Below are positions 19,086 through 32,848 of a stretch of DNA of 64,000 nt, one piece after another. The stretch is from contig JAOVFP010000003.1 of assembly GCA_025738555.1 (NCBI GenBank), positions 4,960,001 through 5,024,000 of the forward strand. The letters are read 5' to 3'. The notes beneath the pieces were generated by a model. That model was not told the DNA's origin and did no database searches. It was given only the letters and a program-made list of their open reading frames with translations. Position 1 is the stretch's first letter. Every line of letters begins with the position of its first letter. A program made the translations under genes and the position numbers. Source of the stretch: Cyathus striatus (Eukaryota > Basidiomycota > Agaricomycetes > Agaricales > Nidulariaceae).

Positions 19086-22000
19086 TCATTCATCAGCTGA
19101 GCACTTATGGAGTTGGTTAACACATGTAACACCATGAAGTTCCAGGTAGCATTGCAAAGTATGTAAATCTTTACAAGCTGAGACAGGCTCCCAAGTAGTG
19201 TCGCCTTGAGTCCAATGCACTTGGAACTCAAGGGTTGTTTTGTCCATCCATCAATGGCTGATAATGTCATTGACAAACCACTCATGGCTTGGGTCAGCAC
19301 CAAAATTATATGGTTCTGGTTTGGACTGATTGGGAAATAAGACGTCACTGGATGGAGTGTAGGGGCGTAAGAGTTCCACATGAAACATAGGAAAAATCTG
19401 ATGTTTTGCTAGTGCAGGAGGAAGCTCTAGAGTATAAGTAGAGGTTTCTGGGAAAGCAGCTGTCACTTTGTATGGGCCTATAAATTTAGGGCAAAGTTTA
19501 CAAGCTCTTCCCTTGGGAAGATTGAGGTGTTTGGTGGAGAGGTAAACCAGAGAACCCATCTGAATGTCAGGTTCTGGAGCATGGTTCTTATTGTAGTGAG
19601 ATGTTTGAAACACCCATTTAGTAATAATAGCATCATGGGCATCTGCTAAATTTGCTAAGGCCTGTTCTGCGAAGGAACAAATACCCTTAGGAATGCTATT
19701 ATCAGATCATATCTCCTTAATCATAGATGGTAGATATTCATAATTCAAGTCAAAAGGGGCATATCCAGTAGTGCTAGATACACTTGCATTGATAGTAAAT
19801 TCAGCCAAATCAATTTTGTCAATCCAATCTTTTTGATCAGGGTGAACCATCATTCAAAAATTTGACCAACTGAATGGTTCATGTGCTCTGTTTGACCATC
19901 AGTTTGTGGATGAAAAGATGTTGACATCAATAAGCAAGCTCCCAGTAAACAGTGTAATTCATGCCACCATTTAGATGTGAATTTAGAATCACAATCACTG
20001 ACAATGGAAGACAGTAAACCATGAAGTTGAATGATTTCTCATTTATAGATAGATGCAAGATCACTAGCCTTCATTGTAGTGTGAACAGGTATGAAGTGAA
20101 CCATGCTTGTCATGTGGCAAAGAATTACCCAAAGGTAATTAAATCCTTTTCCATCAGGGAATGGGCCAACAAAATCCATGCCAATAGAATCCCATGGTTT
20201 GATGGGTACAGGAAGATTGTGTAACAATCCTGCTGGTTTTTTATTGCTATCTTTGGCCAAATTGCACCATTCACAGGTTTTACAAAAGATATGAGTGTCC
20301 TTTGCAATGGTAGGCTACCAGAACCAGTGACATATGTACTCAGCTGTTCACTGGTCACCAAAATGACCCACAATTAAATGGGCTTGATCAAGAATAATAG
20401 TAAGAAGATTGTGGTCTTGAGGAACACATAGGACTTCATTATTAATGGCATTCAAGAAAAAGATAAGTCCTTCATGAATATGAAAGTGAGAGTATTGAGA
20501 AGGATCATCCAAGATGATAGAAAACAGCTTATCAGACTTATATGCATTATGAATAGAGTCCATGAATGCATTGTCTTCCGTAGAAGGTGGGGGTGGTAGA
20601 GAATCCTTGCTAAACAAGGATTCTCCAAGGGTTATGTCAGGAGTGGCTAAGGGATGAAGCAAAGTGGGATGAGGAATTGGTTCCAGAAGAGCCAATTGAA
20701 CATTAGCATCTTTGAGTTCCTGAGCTTCAATATCCCATAGCTCACATTTCTCTTGGAGACAAGTGCTACAGTGAAGTTCCATAGCATGTAAGGCATCAAC
20801 TTCAATAGAATGCTCTGTGAGTTCGATGAACTGTTCAGAAGGTAGATCTTCCCCTTCAGGGTCAATGCAAATATCAGCCTGAACATACTCATGAGCATCA
20901 TATACATCAGCAGGGCTGTCATCTTCATAGTAACGAGATAGGCAATCTGCCACTTTATTATAGTTTCCTTTAATGTAAGTGATGTCAAAAGAAAAATGAG
21001 ACATGTAATCCATCCATCATCGCTAATGATAAGATAGTCATCCTTGAGTTTTAAAGAACTCAAGAGCCTTATGATCAGTGATTATATGTAATGGATACCC
21101 AATTAATTTGCCTTCCCATTTGAGAAGAGCTTCTAAAATGGCTAATGTTTCCATTTCATAAACTGCATAATTCTGTTGAGCAGGAGAGAATTTCTTAGAC
21201 ATAAATCCTGCTGGTCGGCATTTGTTCCAAGATGGTCCTTGGCCATATAATGCACCAATACCAGTTTTTGATGCACTGCAAATGATCCAAATAGGATCTT
21301 TGTCTCGTGGATTAATAGGATGCAGGATAGGAGTTTTGCAGCAAGTTTGTTTGATTAAATCAAAGCATTTTTGATGGAGTGGCTGCCATAAAAATGGTGC
21401 GCCATTTTGAGTTATTGAGAGCAGGGGACTTGTATAGGAAGAAATATTTGGGAGAAAGTGTGCTACATAATTTACTAGTCCAACAAAGTGTTGGACTTCA
21501 TTATAAGTTTGAGGAGTCTTCCAATCACGGATGCAAGCCAGTTTATCAGCATCGGGATGAATACCATTGTTATCAATGATATGACCAAGACATTCAATAC
21601 ATTCTGCATACAATTGACATTTGGGCCATTGCAAGAAAAGTTGGTTTTCATGTAGATGATCAAAAACTAGTTTGAGTGCAGCTTCATGTTCTTCAATGGT
21701 ATCCAAGTATATGAAAATATCATCAATGTAAACATGCAAAAAATGACTGATAGTGTCACAAAACACATAGGTTATCATACATTGGAACATTGCAGGAGCA
21801 TTACAATCTCCTTGTTGCATTATATGACTAACATATGTTCCTTTTATTGTAGCAAAAGCAGTTTTCTCTACATCCTCTGGCCAAATGTGAACTTGTTCAT
21901 AGGTGTCAGTCAAATCAATCTTAGACTGATAATGAGCCTGTGCTACATCTTCACGTATGACTTCTTGATCTGGTAAAGGAGTTACATCTTTTACCATGTT

Positions 22001-23402
22001 GTCATTACATTGACAAGCATCAATAACAGTTTGTAATTGACCATTCTTTTTACTAAGACAAAGGAGCAGGGCAGCTTGAGTAGCAGAACATGGTTCCCAC
22101 CATCCTGCATTCTGATATTGTTCACATTTCTCATGGAATTGCAAATGAAGTGAGTCAGGGCATTTAGAAAGGTGGTACTTATATCATTTGGATTCATCAA
22201 TCAGATGTATCTCATGATTCACATCCCAGAAGGGCAGTAGTTTGTCTGAGGTTTCATTAACAATATCTTGGTAGTTGTCATACCAGCTTTGCTGAAGGTT
22301 AGGGATATCCTCATCTGAGAATATAGCACATTGTTTGCCTTTCTCCTGGGCAGTATATCATGGTGGAGAAATGGCAATCTTTGGTTTTTCATATTTATGA
22401 CACAGATCTTCTAGAGATCATTCATAATCAGGTTCAGTTTGTAAACGGACGCGATGCATTGACTGAGATGGAATAAGAGTCGAAACAAATGATTCAGAAA
22501 AGAATATATCATCATCTGATGGGTTTCAAAAGAATATACTCTGTTTACAAGTATAATTATTGTTAGTCATATGAAGATCTGAGACCATGCAGTTCCATTT
22601 GCTTGGCATATGAGGATCATGTATCCAATTGTATTGGGGATCAGTAACCAGCCAATCTAGAAGTGGTTCAGACCACTTTGATGTCTTAGTTGGAGCAGCT
22701 GTGGTGTCGTCTGATACAAGATGTTCTATTTTTACTTTGGAAGAGGTGGGTTCACAATATAGAGTTGGAGGTTCAACATAAGTTGAATGAATACTAGTTT
22801 TCAAATATTTAGAAGTAGGTGAGGACACAGGCTTGGACAGAGCTTGAGGAGTATGTGTATGATTCAATGAGTCATTTTTATGCAGCAAGATATTAGGGTG
22901 ATTCACAGGTAGAGGGTTAAGAGTTCCAACCCCTTCATTATTGGGCTCTTCCTCAAGGGAAGGCGGTTTATGCCTTCCCAGATGGCGTCATTTGATTCCT
23001 TTTTCGATAGTATGATAGCACCAAAGGCAGCCATCAGTATCTGAAAGATCAACCTCTACTGCAGGAATCGCTACACCATTAAAAATTACTTGAGATTTAT
23101 CAAAGTCAAGTAAGACTTTGTTAGCTATTATCATAGGAGTGCCTATGATCATGTTGTAGAAGTCAAAATTTGCAACATCCACATAAATTGGTTTAGTACA
23201 CCCTGGTAGGTCAGGATTAAGGTATGTTTCAAACTTGACAGTAGATCTACTCCCAACAGTTCCAAGTTGAAGGATATATTCCTCAGAAAGTCAACTGACG
23301 GGTATTTCTGCTACTTGAGCATAAGATGGAGTTATGCCAGTGGTGGTGCTTCCAGAATCCCAGAGCACCCATGCTTTAATCTTTCCTACTTTGGTAAACA
23401 TT
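19086..23402 (-). pseudogene. pol: Pol of the palindrome element, left copy (decayed)
   Basis: Protease (WVLWDSGSTTTG) near 23.37 kb. RT to RNase H is one long frame at 22144-21038, with YIDDIFIYLD as catalytic YxDD, CSASKTGIGALYG for RNase H and ITDHKALEFF at its end. The tether and integrase zinc finger (HLIVGHFG, CKTCEWC) follow at 21013-20240. The integrase core has D (GMDFVGPFPDG), D (SDCDSKFTSKWW) and E (HPQTDGQTEH). The C terminus plus chromodomain (EFQVHWTQGDTTWEPVSA) is at 19613-19086. Numerous TGA stops and one TAG at a Trp (FW-stop-PT) break it. A base lost in a T run near 19.86 kb shifts the frame and is shared with the other arm. Not functional. Confidence 0.85.
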
Positions 23403-24045
23403 GTCAAGCATCATTTCTCATCATGTGGAATCTTAGGACAATCAATAATGTCCTTAGTAGTCTTTAGTGTTACATGTTGGACTATAGTTTTTGGAGGATT
23501 TTTTCCAAGGGGCAAACAATTGTTGCGGCCCTAGCAGCATCAGTTTCCTCTAGCTCTGATGATTCTAATTCAATGTCAACATCAATATATTCATACTCCA
23601 TAGAAGGAGCCTTGGATGAAAGTGAATCCCCAGCCATATTATCAATTACATTCTGTAAAACAGAGTTATCATGTCAATAACATAATTCAGATTTAGATAC
23701 TGAGGTAGACAGTACATTAACATAGTATCCCAGCGAAGTGACTGGTGCAACACTGTCGTCTTTCTCATCTTCACTATCAGATACATCTTGAAGATCAGGA
23801 AGATCATCATCTAAGTCAGGAATAGGTAGTATACACATCATGGAAGTGTGGTCTGAGAAATCATCATGATCATAGTCATTCTCTTCAATATCCATGTGGG
23901 CATCAGGGCCATATTCTGTTTCAGAATGGTTTCCATCTTCCTGATCTGAATCCCCACCTTCAGGGGGTGATGTAGGTTCACCAGCTGGCGAAGACTCATC
24001 TTTATTATCATCAGGTGTGTCACCATTAACAACTGAATGAGCCAC
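22526..24045 (-). pseudogene. Gag C-terminal/protease-linker region, left copy
   Basis: A highly acidic segment (DDDLPDLQDVSDSEDEKDDS) runs from the spacer to the protease. The protease follows, then a linker of Ser/Thr/His-rich sequence up to RT. A G run near 23513 is one base shorter than in the right arm, which shifts this copy out of frame at PLGKNPP. No CCHC knuckle is visible. Confidence 0.55.
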
Positions 24046-24691
24046 TCAAACTTGATCCCATTGCAGAGGCTCTTAATGATCCTGCTCTTACTCAATTACA
24101 AGCAGACCATGATAACCCTATGGTCAATGTCAATAATATATCTATTGAACAACAGTTAGAAGCGCTTTGTGTTGTAAACCCAGATATTAATTGCTCTTGT
24201 ATGAATGAAATGTATAATAAGGCTGCTATGAAATTACACAAGATGCCTGCTGTGCCCAGCCTAGAGGAAGATAGTCCAGAATTCATGAAAGCTATGATGA
24301 TCCTTATGAGAAGTCTTATGCATATCTATCACTCTACTAGGAGGAAGGCATATCGAGAAGATCCTCATTGATCTTCAACTCCTATGTCTACTGTAACTAT
24401 TGATGCATTGGACCCATTATTCCCCTGGAATGAGCAGAGACCTATGCTGCCTGAAAATAGTAATGTGACTGCTCATGACAATGGATCATCATCTAATGTC
24501 CATTTGTGTATTGCACCTAACAGTCGTCTTGGTCGAGCTCAGCTATGGGATGATCATGTAGCATTACAACATATGCACATTAGGGACATATCTCAATACC
24601 AGTCCATGGAGATTGATGATCAATTGGTCGCTTTCAATAATGGTCGTCCCATTGACTTGGACCTAAATGAATGTGTACCTATTGAATACTG
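24031..24691 (+). other. Unique 661-bp spacer at the palindrome centre
   Basis: The only part of the 17-kb palindrome present once. It reads open on the plus strand from LKLDPIAEALND to ECVPIEYW with a single TGA at 24369. Segments such as SIEQQLEALCVVNP and EEDSPEFMKAMMILM are protein-like and probably upstream gag sequence of the same element. Its frame does not match the protease frame of the right arm at the join, so the join is probably rearranged. Confidence 0.6.
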
Positions 24692-25320
24692 GTTAATGGT
24701 GACACACCTGATGATAATAAAGATGAGTCTTCGCCAGCTGGTGAACCTACATCACCCCCTGAAGGTGGGGATTCAGATCAGGAAGATGGAAACCATTCTG
24801 AAACAGAATATGGCCCTGATGCCCACATGGATATTGAAGAGAATGACTATGATCATGATGATTTCTCAGACCACACTTCCATGATGTGTATACTACCTAT
24901 TCCTGACTTAGATGATGATCTTCCTGATCTTCAAGATGTATCTGATAGTGAAGATGAGAAAGACGACAGTGTTGCACCAGTCACTTCGCTGGGATACTAT
25001 GTTAATGTACTGTCTACCTCAGTATCTAAATCTGAATTATGTTATTGACATGATAACTCTGTTTTACAGAATGTAATTGATAATATGGCTGGGGATTCAC
25101 TTTCATCCAAGGCTCCTTCTATGGAGTATGAATATATTGATGTTGACATTGAATTAGAATCATCAGAGCTAGAGGAAACTGATGCTGCTAGGGCCGCAAC
25201 AATTGTTTGCCCCCTTGGAAAAAATCCTCCAAAAACTATAGTCCAACATGTAACACTAAAGACTACTAAGGACATTATTGATTGTCCTAAGATTCCACAT
25301 GATGAGAAATGATGCTTGAC

Positions 25321-28300
25321 AATGTTTACCAAAGTAGGAAAGATTAAAGCATGGGTGCTCTGGGATTCTGGAAGCACCACCACTGGCATAACTCCATCTT
25401 ATGCTCAAGTAGCAGAAATACCCGTCAGTTGACTTTCTGAGGAATATATCCTTCAACTTGGAACTGTTGGGAGTAGATCTACTGTCAAGTTTGAAACATA
25501 CCTTAATCCTGACCTACCAGGGTGTACTAAACCAATTTATGTGGATGTTGCAAATTTTGACTTCTACAACATGATCATAGGCACTCCTATGATAATAGCT
25601 AACAAAGTCTTACTTGACTTTGATAAATCTCAAGTAATTTTTAATGGTGTAGCGATTCCTGCAGTAGAGGTTGATCTTTCAGATACTGATGGCTGCCTTT
25701 GGTGCTATCATACTATCGAAAAAGGAATCAAATGACGCCATCTGGGAAGGCATAAACCGCCTTCCCTTGAGGAAGAGCCCAATAATGAAGGGGTTGGAAC
25801 TCTTAACCCTCTACCTGTGAATCACCCTAATATCTTGCTGCATAAAAATGACTCATTGAATCATACACATACTCCTCAAGCTCTGTCCAAGCCTGTGTCC
25901 TCACCTACTTCTAAATATTTGAAAACTAGTATTCATTCAACTTATGTTGAACCTCCAACTCTATATTGTGAACCCACCTCTTCCAAAGTAAAAATAGAAC
26001 ATCTTGTATCAGACGACACCACAGCTGCTCCAACTAAGACATCAAAGTGGTCTGAACCACTTCTAGATTGGCTGGTTACTGATCCCCAATACAATTGGAT
26101 ACATGATCCTCATATGCCAAGCAAATGGAACTGCATGGTCTCAGATCTTCATATGACTAACAATAATTATACTTGTAAACAGAGTATATTCTTTTGAAAC
26201 CCATCAGATGATGATATATTCTTTTCTGAATCATTTGTTTCGACTCTTATTCCATCTCAGTCAATGCATCGCGTCCGTTTACAAACTGAACCTGATTATG
26301 AATGATCTCTAGAAGATCTGTGTCATAAATATGAAAAACCAAAGATTGCCATTTCTCCACCATGATATACTGCCCAGGAGAAAGGCAAACAATGTGCTAT
26401 ATTCTCAGATGAGGATATCCCTAACCTTCAGCAAAGCTGGTATGACAACTACCAAGATATTGTTAATGAAACCTCAGACAAACTACTGCCCTTCTGGGAT
26501 GTGAATCATGAGATACATCTGATTGATGAATCCAAATGATATAAGTACCACCTTTCTAAATGCCCTGACTCACTTCATTTGCAATTCCATGAGAAATGTG
26601 AACAATATCAGAATGCAGGATGGTGGGAACCATGTTCTGCTACTCAAGCTGCCCTGCTCCTTTGTCTTAGTAAAAAGAATGGTCAATTACAAACTGTTAT
26701 TGATGCTTGTCAATGTAATGACAACATGGTAAAAGATGTAACTCCTTTACCAGATCAAGAAGTCATACGTGAAGATGTAGCACAGGCTCATTATCAGTCT
26801 AAGATTGATTTGACTGACACCTATGAACAAGTTCACATTTGGCCAGAGGATGTAGAGAAAACTGCTTTTGCTACAATAAAAGGAACATATGTTAGTCATA
26901 TAATGCAACAAGGAGATTGTAATGCTCCTGCAATGTTCCAATGTATGATAACCTATGTGTTTTGTGACACTATCAGTCATTTTTTGCATGTTTACATTGA
27001 TGATATTTTCATATACTTGGATACCATTGAAGAACATGAAGCTGCACTCAAACTAGTTTTTGATCATCTACATGAAAACCAACTTTTCTTGCAATGGCCC
27101 AAATGTCAATTGTATGCAGAATGTATTGAATGTCTTGGTCATATCATTGATAACAATGGTATTCATCCCGATGCTGATAAACTGGCTTGCATCCGTGATT
27201 GGAAGACTCCTCAAACTTATAATGAAGTCCAACACTTTGTTGGACTAGTAAATTATGTAGCACACTTTCTCCCAAATATTTCTTCCTATACAAGTCCCCT
27301 GCTCTCAATAACTCAAAATGGCGCACCATTTTTATGGCAGCCACTCCATCAAAAATGCTTTGATTTAATCAAACAAACTTGCTGCAAAACTCCTATCCTG
27401 CATCCTATTAATCCACGAGACAAAGATCCTATTTGGATCATTTGCAGTGCATCAAAAACTGGTATTGGTGCATTATATGGCCAAGGACCATCTTGGAACA
27501 AATGCCGACCAGCAGGATTTATGTCTAAGAAATTCTCTCCTGCTCAACAGAATTATGCAGTTTATGAAATGGAAACATTAGCCATTTTAGAAGCTCTTCT
27601 CAAATGGGAAGGCAAATTAATTGGGTATCCATTACATATAATCACTGATCATAAGGCTCTTGAGTTCTTTAAAACTCAAGGATGACTATCTTATCATTAG
27701 CGATGATGGATGGATTACATGTCTCATTTTTCTTTTGACATCACTTACATTAAAGGAAACTATAATAAAGTGGCAGATTGCCTATCTCGTTACTATGAAG
27801 ATGACAGCCCTGCTGATGTATATGATGCTCATGAGTATGTTCAGGCTGATATTTGCATTGACCCTGAAGGGGAAGATCTACCTTCTGAACAGTTCATCGA
27901 ACTCACAGAGCATTCTATTGAAGTTGATGCCTTACATGCTATGGAACTTCACTGTAGCACTTGTCTCCAAGAGAAATGTGAGCTATGGGATATTGAAGCT
28001 CAGGAACTCAAAGATGCTAATGTTCAATTGGCTCTTCTGGAACCAATTCCTCATCCCACTTTGCTTCATCCCTTAGCCACTCCTGACATAACCCTTGGAG
28101 AATCCTTGTTTAGCAAGGATTCTCTACCACCCCCACCTTCTACGGAAGACAATGCATTCATGGACTCTATTCATAATGCATATAAGTCTGATAAGCTGTT
28201 TTCTATCATCTTGGATGATCCTTCTCAATACTCTCACTTTCATATTCATGAAGGACTTATCTTTTTCTTGAATGCCATTAATAATGAAGTCCTATGTGTT

Positions 28301-29636
28301 CCTCAAGACCACAATCTTCTTACTATTATTCTTGATCAAGCCCATTTAATTGTGGGTCATTTTGGTGACCAGTGAACAGCTGAGTACATATGTCACTGGT
28401 TCTGGTAGCCTACCATTGCAAAGGACACTCATATCTTTTGTAAAACCTGTGAATGGTGCAATTTGGCCAAAGATAGCAATAAAAAACCAGCAGGATTGTT
28501 ACACAATCTTCCTGTACCCATCAAACCATGGGATTCTATTGGCATGGATTTTGTTGGCCCATTCCCTGATGGAAAAGGATTTAATTACCTTTGGGTAATT
28601 CTTTGCCACATGACAAGCATGGTTCACTTCATACCTGTTCACACTACAATGAAGGCTAGTGATCTTGCATCTATCTATAAATGAGAAATCATTCAACTTC
28701 ATGGTTTACTGTCTTCCATTGTCAGTGATTGTGATTCTAAATTCACATCTAAATGGTGGCATGAATTACACTGTTTACTGGGAGCTTGCTTATTGATGTC
28801 AACATCTTTTCATCCACAAACTGATGGTCAAACAGAGCACATGAACCATTCAGTTGGTCAAATTTTTGAATGATGGTTCACCCTGATCAAAAAGATTGGA
28901 TTGACAAAATTGATTTGGCTGAATTTACTATCAATGCAAGTGTATCTAGCACTACTGGATATGCCCCTTTTGACTTGAATTATGAATATCTACCATCTAT
29001 GATTAAGGAGATATGATCTGATAATAGCATTCCTAAGGGTATTTGTTCCTTCGCAGAACAGGCCTTAGCAAATTTAGCAGATGCCCATGATGCTATTATT
29101 ACTAAATGGGTGTTTCAAACATCTCACTACAATAAGAACCATGCTCCAGAACCTGACATTCAGATGGGTTCTCTGGTTTACCTCTCCACCAAACACCTCA
29201 ATCTTCCCAAGGGAAGAGCTTGTAAACTTTGCCCTAAATTTATAGGCCCATACAAAGTGACAGCTGCTTTCCCAGAAACCTCTACTTATACTCTAGAGCT
29301 TCCTCCTGCACTAGCAAAACATCAGATTTTTCCTATGTTTCATGTGGAACTCTTACGCCCTACACTCCATCCAGTGACGTCTTATTTCCCAATCAGTCCA
29401 AACCAGAACCATATAATTTTGGTGCTGACCCAAGCCATGAGTGGTTTGTCAATGACATTATCAGCCATTGATGGATGGACAAAACAACCCTTGAGTTCCA
29501 AGTGCATTGGACTCAAGGCGACACTACTTGGGAGCCTGTCTCAGCTTGTAAAGATTTACATACTTTGCAATGCTACCTGGAACTTCATGGTGTTACATGT
29601 GTTAACCAACTCCATAAGTGCTCAGCTGATGAATGA
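25321..29636 (+). pseudogene. pol: Pol of the palindrome element, right copy (decayed)
   Basis: Same domains and stops as the left copy: protease DSG at ~25.36 kb, RT/RNase H 26579-27685 (YIDD), tether and zinc finger 27710-28470, integrase core 28463-28860, and C terminus plus chromodomain 29110-29636. A C run at ~29.36 kb is one base short (CGCCCTAC against CGCCCCTAC), so the chromodomain is out of frame here. Confidence 0.85.
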
Positions 29637-29759
29637 CTAGCTTTGTATTTATTGATGCTTGTATGCCGGTTAAAGTTTAATTTGAGTAATAACTGCCTCA
29701 CCTTTTGTTCCCTCCCTTTCTTCCTTTCTACATCCTTCCACTCGTTACATTCTTTACTG

Positions 29760-32514
29760 ATGTCCTCCCATCCTTACAACCACTTTTGCCCCCAGTATGA
29801 TTCAAATCTTCATGAAGATTCTGAAGCAGGGGGATAGGGGGACTTTGGACCATCTTGTTTTCAAACTGATACTAGTTATGCTAGTAGCTTTAATTCTAAT
29901 CCTCAAATCAGCAATTTTGGCAACCAACACCAAGCATTGAATCCTCATTCTGGTTACAACTCAGGTTATCTTCCACAGGATAACAGACTGCCAGCTGTCC
30001 AGAACACTAATTCATGGCCTCAAGAATCCTGTTGGAATCAAGCACCTCCATCGCTACCTTCTTCTATGAGGAAAGATGATGCAATGGAGGTCGATGAAAA
30101 CCAGATGTACCCAGTAGAGACCAGACTATTACAAAGAGGAGAATTGACATGACCAAATCAAGAGTGATATAGGGGTATGACGTATAATCAGGGATATCAG
30201 TTGCCAGTACAAGTACACTATGACTTGGTACAACCACCATACCCCCCTCACAATGGTCGCTTACAATCTGGGGAAATGTATACAGGACCACCACAGAGAC
30301 ATGGAACATCAACTGACAGGGGTAGACCTTTCGTGGATCGAAAGCTGTTTAGTGGAGATCGTAAACCTGGACCCAGAACATGGCCATATCAGGATAAAGC
30401 TGCTGGAAATCCATCTGCTCCTGCAGAACGAGCCCCAGCTTCTTCATCATGCCATCCAAGTAGTAATGAACCAGCTACTTGATCCAATCTGCATGCAACC
30501 ACTAGTGGAAATACCTCTCTCAATGATCAACTAGTTGAGGAAGGAGCTCCTGTGGGCCATATACCTGAGGACATGGTCTTCACTGTGAGTACTTTACTGG
30601 GTACTATTGACAAGCTCAGAATGGAACTGACTACAAACCATAAGCATGCTCAAGATCAAAAGCAACTTCTTCAGGATGAGATTCGACACCTGCAGCTCAA
30701 GAGAAATGCATCTGAGAATCCGAGCAATGATCCCCACACAAATAAGCAGGCAAATGTTCCTTCTACTGTAGGAACTGAGCCTGACATACCTCAAGTAATT
30801 AAACCACTATGCGCAAAGGAGAACAACCCTGTTCATAAGGAATTGTCTTCCAATGCCAAATGGCCTACTACCCCCTCTTCTGTAGTAGAAGATCCTCTTA
30901 AAAGATGGGAGGCACCAGTTCAGTTTCATTGCCCAGGTCCTATTCGTCCCCTAGGGATATCTGCATTGACTTGTCAAAGGACATCAACACTCCACCACCT
31001 GACTCTGATGCATCGGATGAAGGATCCTGCTCTCCCAAACCTCATAACAACGAGACTGGTAAAGGGAAAGAGAAGGTTATAGATTCAAACAATGATTGAT
31101 ACACTCATGCTGGGAGGATTTCATCTTTATTTGGTGTGGTAATGGGACCTAAAGGCAACAAAGAGCATGATAACTTCCTCTCTGGAATGTTCAGTCCCCA
31201 TATTTATATTTCCACATATACAAACACTGCATTTGCTTGTACCCTTGCTGAGGATGCATCCATGCAGGAAGTGAAAAATGATGAGATGTTCTTTGTAAAG
31301 ACCCCATTATATGAGCTGGCTCCTTGCGGATTCCCCATGAATCCCACTCAAGTCGATGTGCTTTACTCATTCATGCTTAATGTGTCCTATGGTTCAAATG
31401 CTTGTTCTCAAGCATTCGACTTACTCTTTGTCTTCCGTCAAATTGCTAGCTTCACTAAGCCAAGCAATCGTGATCGTACTATGACCTATATCCTTAAAGA
31501 TGAATGCTTCAATCTATCTGCACCTCCATCTCACATACTAGCACCAATGTATCCTCTCATTGAGAGACCAACAAGTCTCTTTAAATGAACCCAGTGTTCA
31601 CTTAAGGCTACAGATGGAGTGGGGCTTCTGGTACTGCCACATAATCATTCTCTTATAATTGATACATATTGCCAGTACATTGCTCATCACTGCTATCCTG
31701 ACAGCAGTAATGTTTTGATGGGCATTGTGGTTGATAGAGCTTACCAAGTATGTTGTCAAACTGCCTTTGGATACAGATTAGGAAAGGCAGTAGGCCCTGT
31801 TGATAACAAATCCTGTGCTGTTTTCCTTTGTGAGTATGCTCATCTAGTGGCTCTCCTCACCACTATGAGGAGGCGATTGAAACTTGGAATGTTAACCATC
31901 CTGGTAATCAATTTAAACCTCAGCAAGGAAATGATGTTACTTTCCATCAGTTCTACTGTCCCCCTGCTAGCACCAATAATCTCACTATGGATGAAGTGAT
32001 TGAAACTCTGATTTGTAATGGTGTTCCTGTTTCTTGGATCAACCATGCTTACCCTTATGGCCTCAATTTTCTTGACCATTACTTCACTCATTCTCTCCAT
32101 TCTGAAGTATACAAACAGCTAGACAATGAATGCATGACTAGGCTTGCCCATTTTGATGAGCCAGATGCCATCATACCATGGTCAGGATGGTGGTATCCAA
32201 ACCAAGATGACATTCATCGAATTCATACACTGTCCCATGTTGGTGATCAACAAGGCAAATCATCTAATGTACGAGGATGGTGGTTTCTTCATGGAGAGTT
32301 TTCTACCTTTACTCACCTCCATGGTTGCCCTGCTTCAGTTCCTGCTCCATTTCTACCAATTGCTGGACCTTCTTGTCTACCTCAGTGTGGGTCTAACAAC
32401 CCATCCATTACCTATGAGTCTAATGACTTAGTCACAGTAGCAGCTATGGATACCTCAGATGATCCCCAGCAGTTGAATGAAATGGATGCACTCCTGCCCA
32501 ATTCCCCATTTTAA
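29760..32514 (+). pseudogene. ORF3 of the palindrome element, right copy
   Basis: Same protein as the left copy with the same five TGA codons, plus frame breaks in G and C runs at ~29.83 kb, ~30.95 kb (CGTCCCCTAG against CGTCCCCCTAG) and ~31.85 kb (CTCTCCTCAC against CTCTCCCTCAC). The left copy is therefore the better template for reading the ancestral ORF. Confidence 0.65.
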
Positions 32515-32650
32515 TCACAGCTATGTTATACCATCACCACACTTTGATTTTGATCACTCATTATTAAAATCTTGGAAGTTCTCCTTCCCTGTTATCTTAA
32601 TCCTTGTCTTGGAGCTATCAGACCCCTTCTTGGTGTCTCATGGGGGGGTA

Positions 32651-32848
32651 TGTAGAGGTTCATACAGTCATAATAGACAATGTTTGGCATTGTTGTGTTT
32701 GGACATGTATACTTTACTTTACATATTTTACTATAAATACCATATATCCACATATTTGTACAGTAGTTCTTACCATCGCACCCTGTAGACAGAATCTTAA
32801 TCTGGTCTGAAGTACATGGCATGCACTGTAAGACTCCATAGAGGATCA
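32651..32848 (+). repeat. 3' LTR of the right palindrome-arm element, truncated
   Basis: Starts TGTAGAGGTTCATACAG after a G7 tract (polypurine tract). It stops at GAGGATCA, lacking the last 11 bp (AGACCTCTACA) present in the other LTRs. Confidence 0.85.

Larger units (their letters stand above)
15869..24030 (-). mobile_element. Left arm of the palindrome: decayed, 5'-truncated chromovirus with an extra ORF
   Basis: Minus-strand order: gag/protease region, RT-RNase H, integrase, chromodomain, ORF3, polypurine tract, LTR. The 5' LTR and gag start are absent; the element ends at the palindrome spacer. The arm matches 24692-32848 inverted nearly base for base, including the same in-frame stops. 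Differences I could see are mostly one-base changes in C, G or A runs. CpG is scarce and Arg codons are often replaced by Cys, Gln, His or TGA, a signature of CpG deamination. Confidence 0.9.
24692..32848 (+). mobile_element. Right arm of the palindrome: second decayed chromovirus copy
   Basis: Mirror image of 15869-24030; paired coordinates sum to 48717-48723. The translated RT (368 codons), tether (221 codons), integrase and ORF3 pieces are the same in both arms. It ends 11 bp short of a complete LTR. Several C/G runs are shorter than in the left arm (29.36, 29.83, 30.95 and 31.85 kb), each breaking frame here but not in the left arm; one run (25.21 kb) is the reverse. Confidence 0.9.

Noticed and set aside
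23267..23680. Plus-strand frames opposite the left protease region (mirrored at 25042-25456)
   Set aside because: Antisense shadows of the protease/gag frame; they repeat in mirror image in the other arm.
24031..24691. Spacer as an independent host gene captured at the palindrome centre
   Set aside because: Composition and decay match the flanking element and the frame resembles upstream gag; no sign of a host gene.
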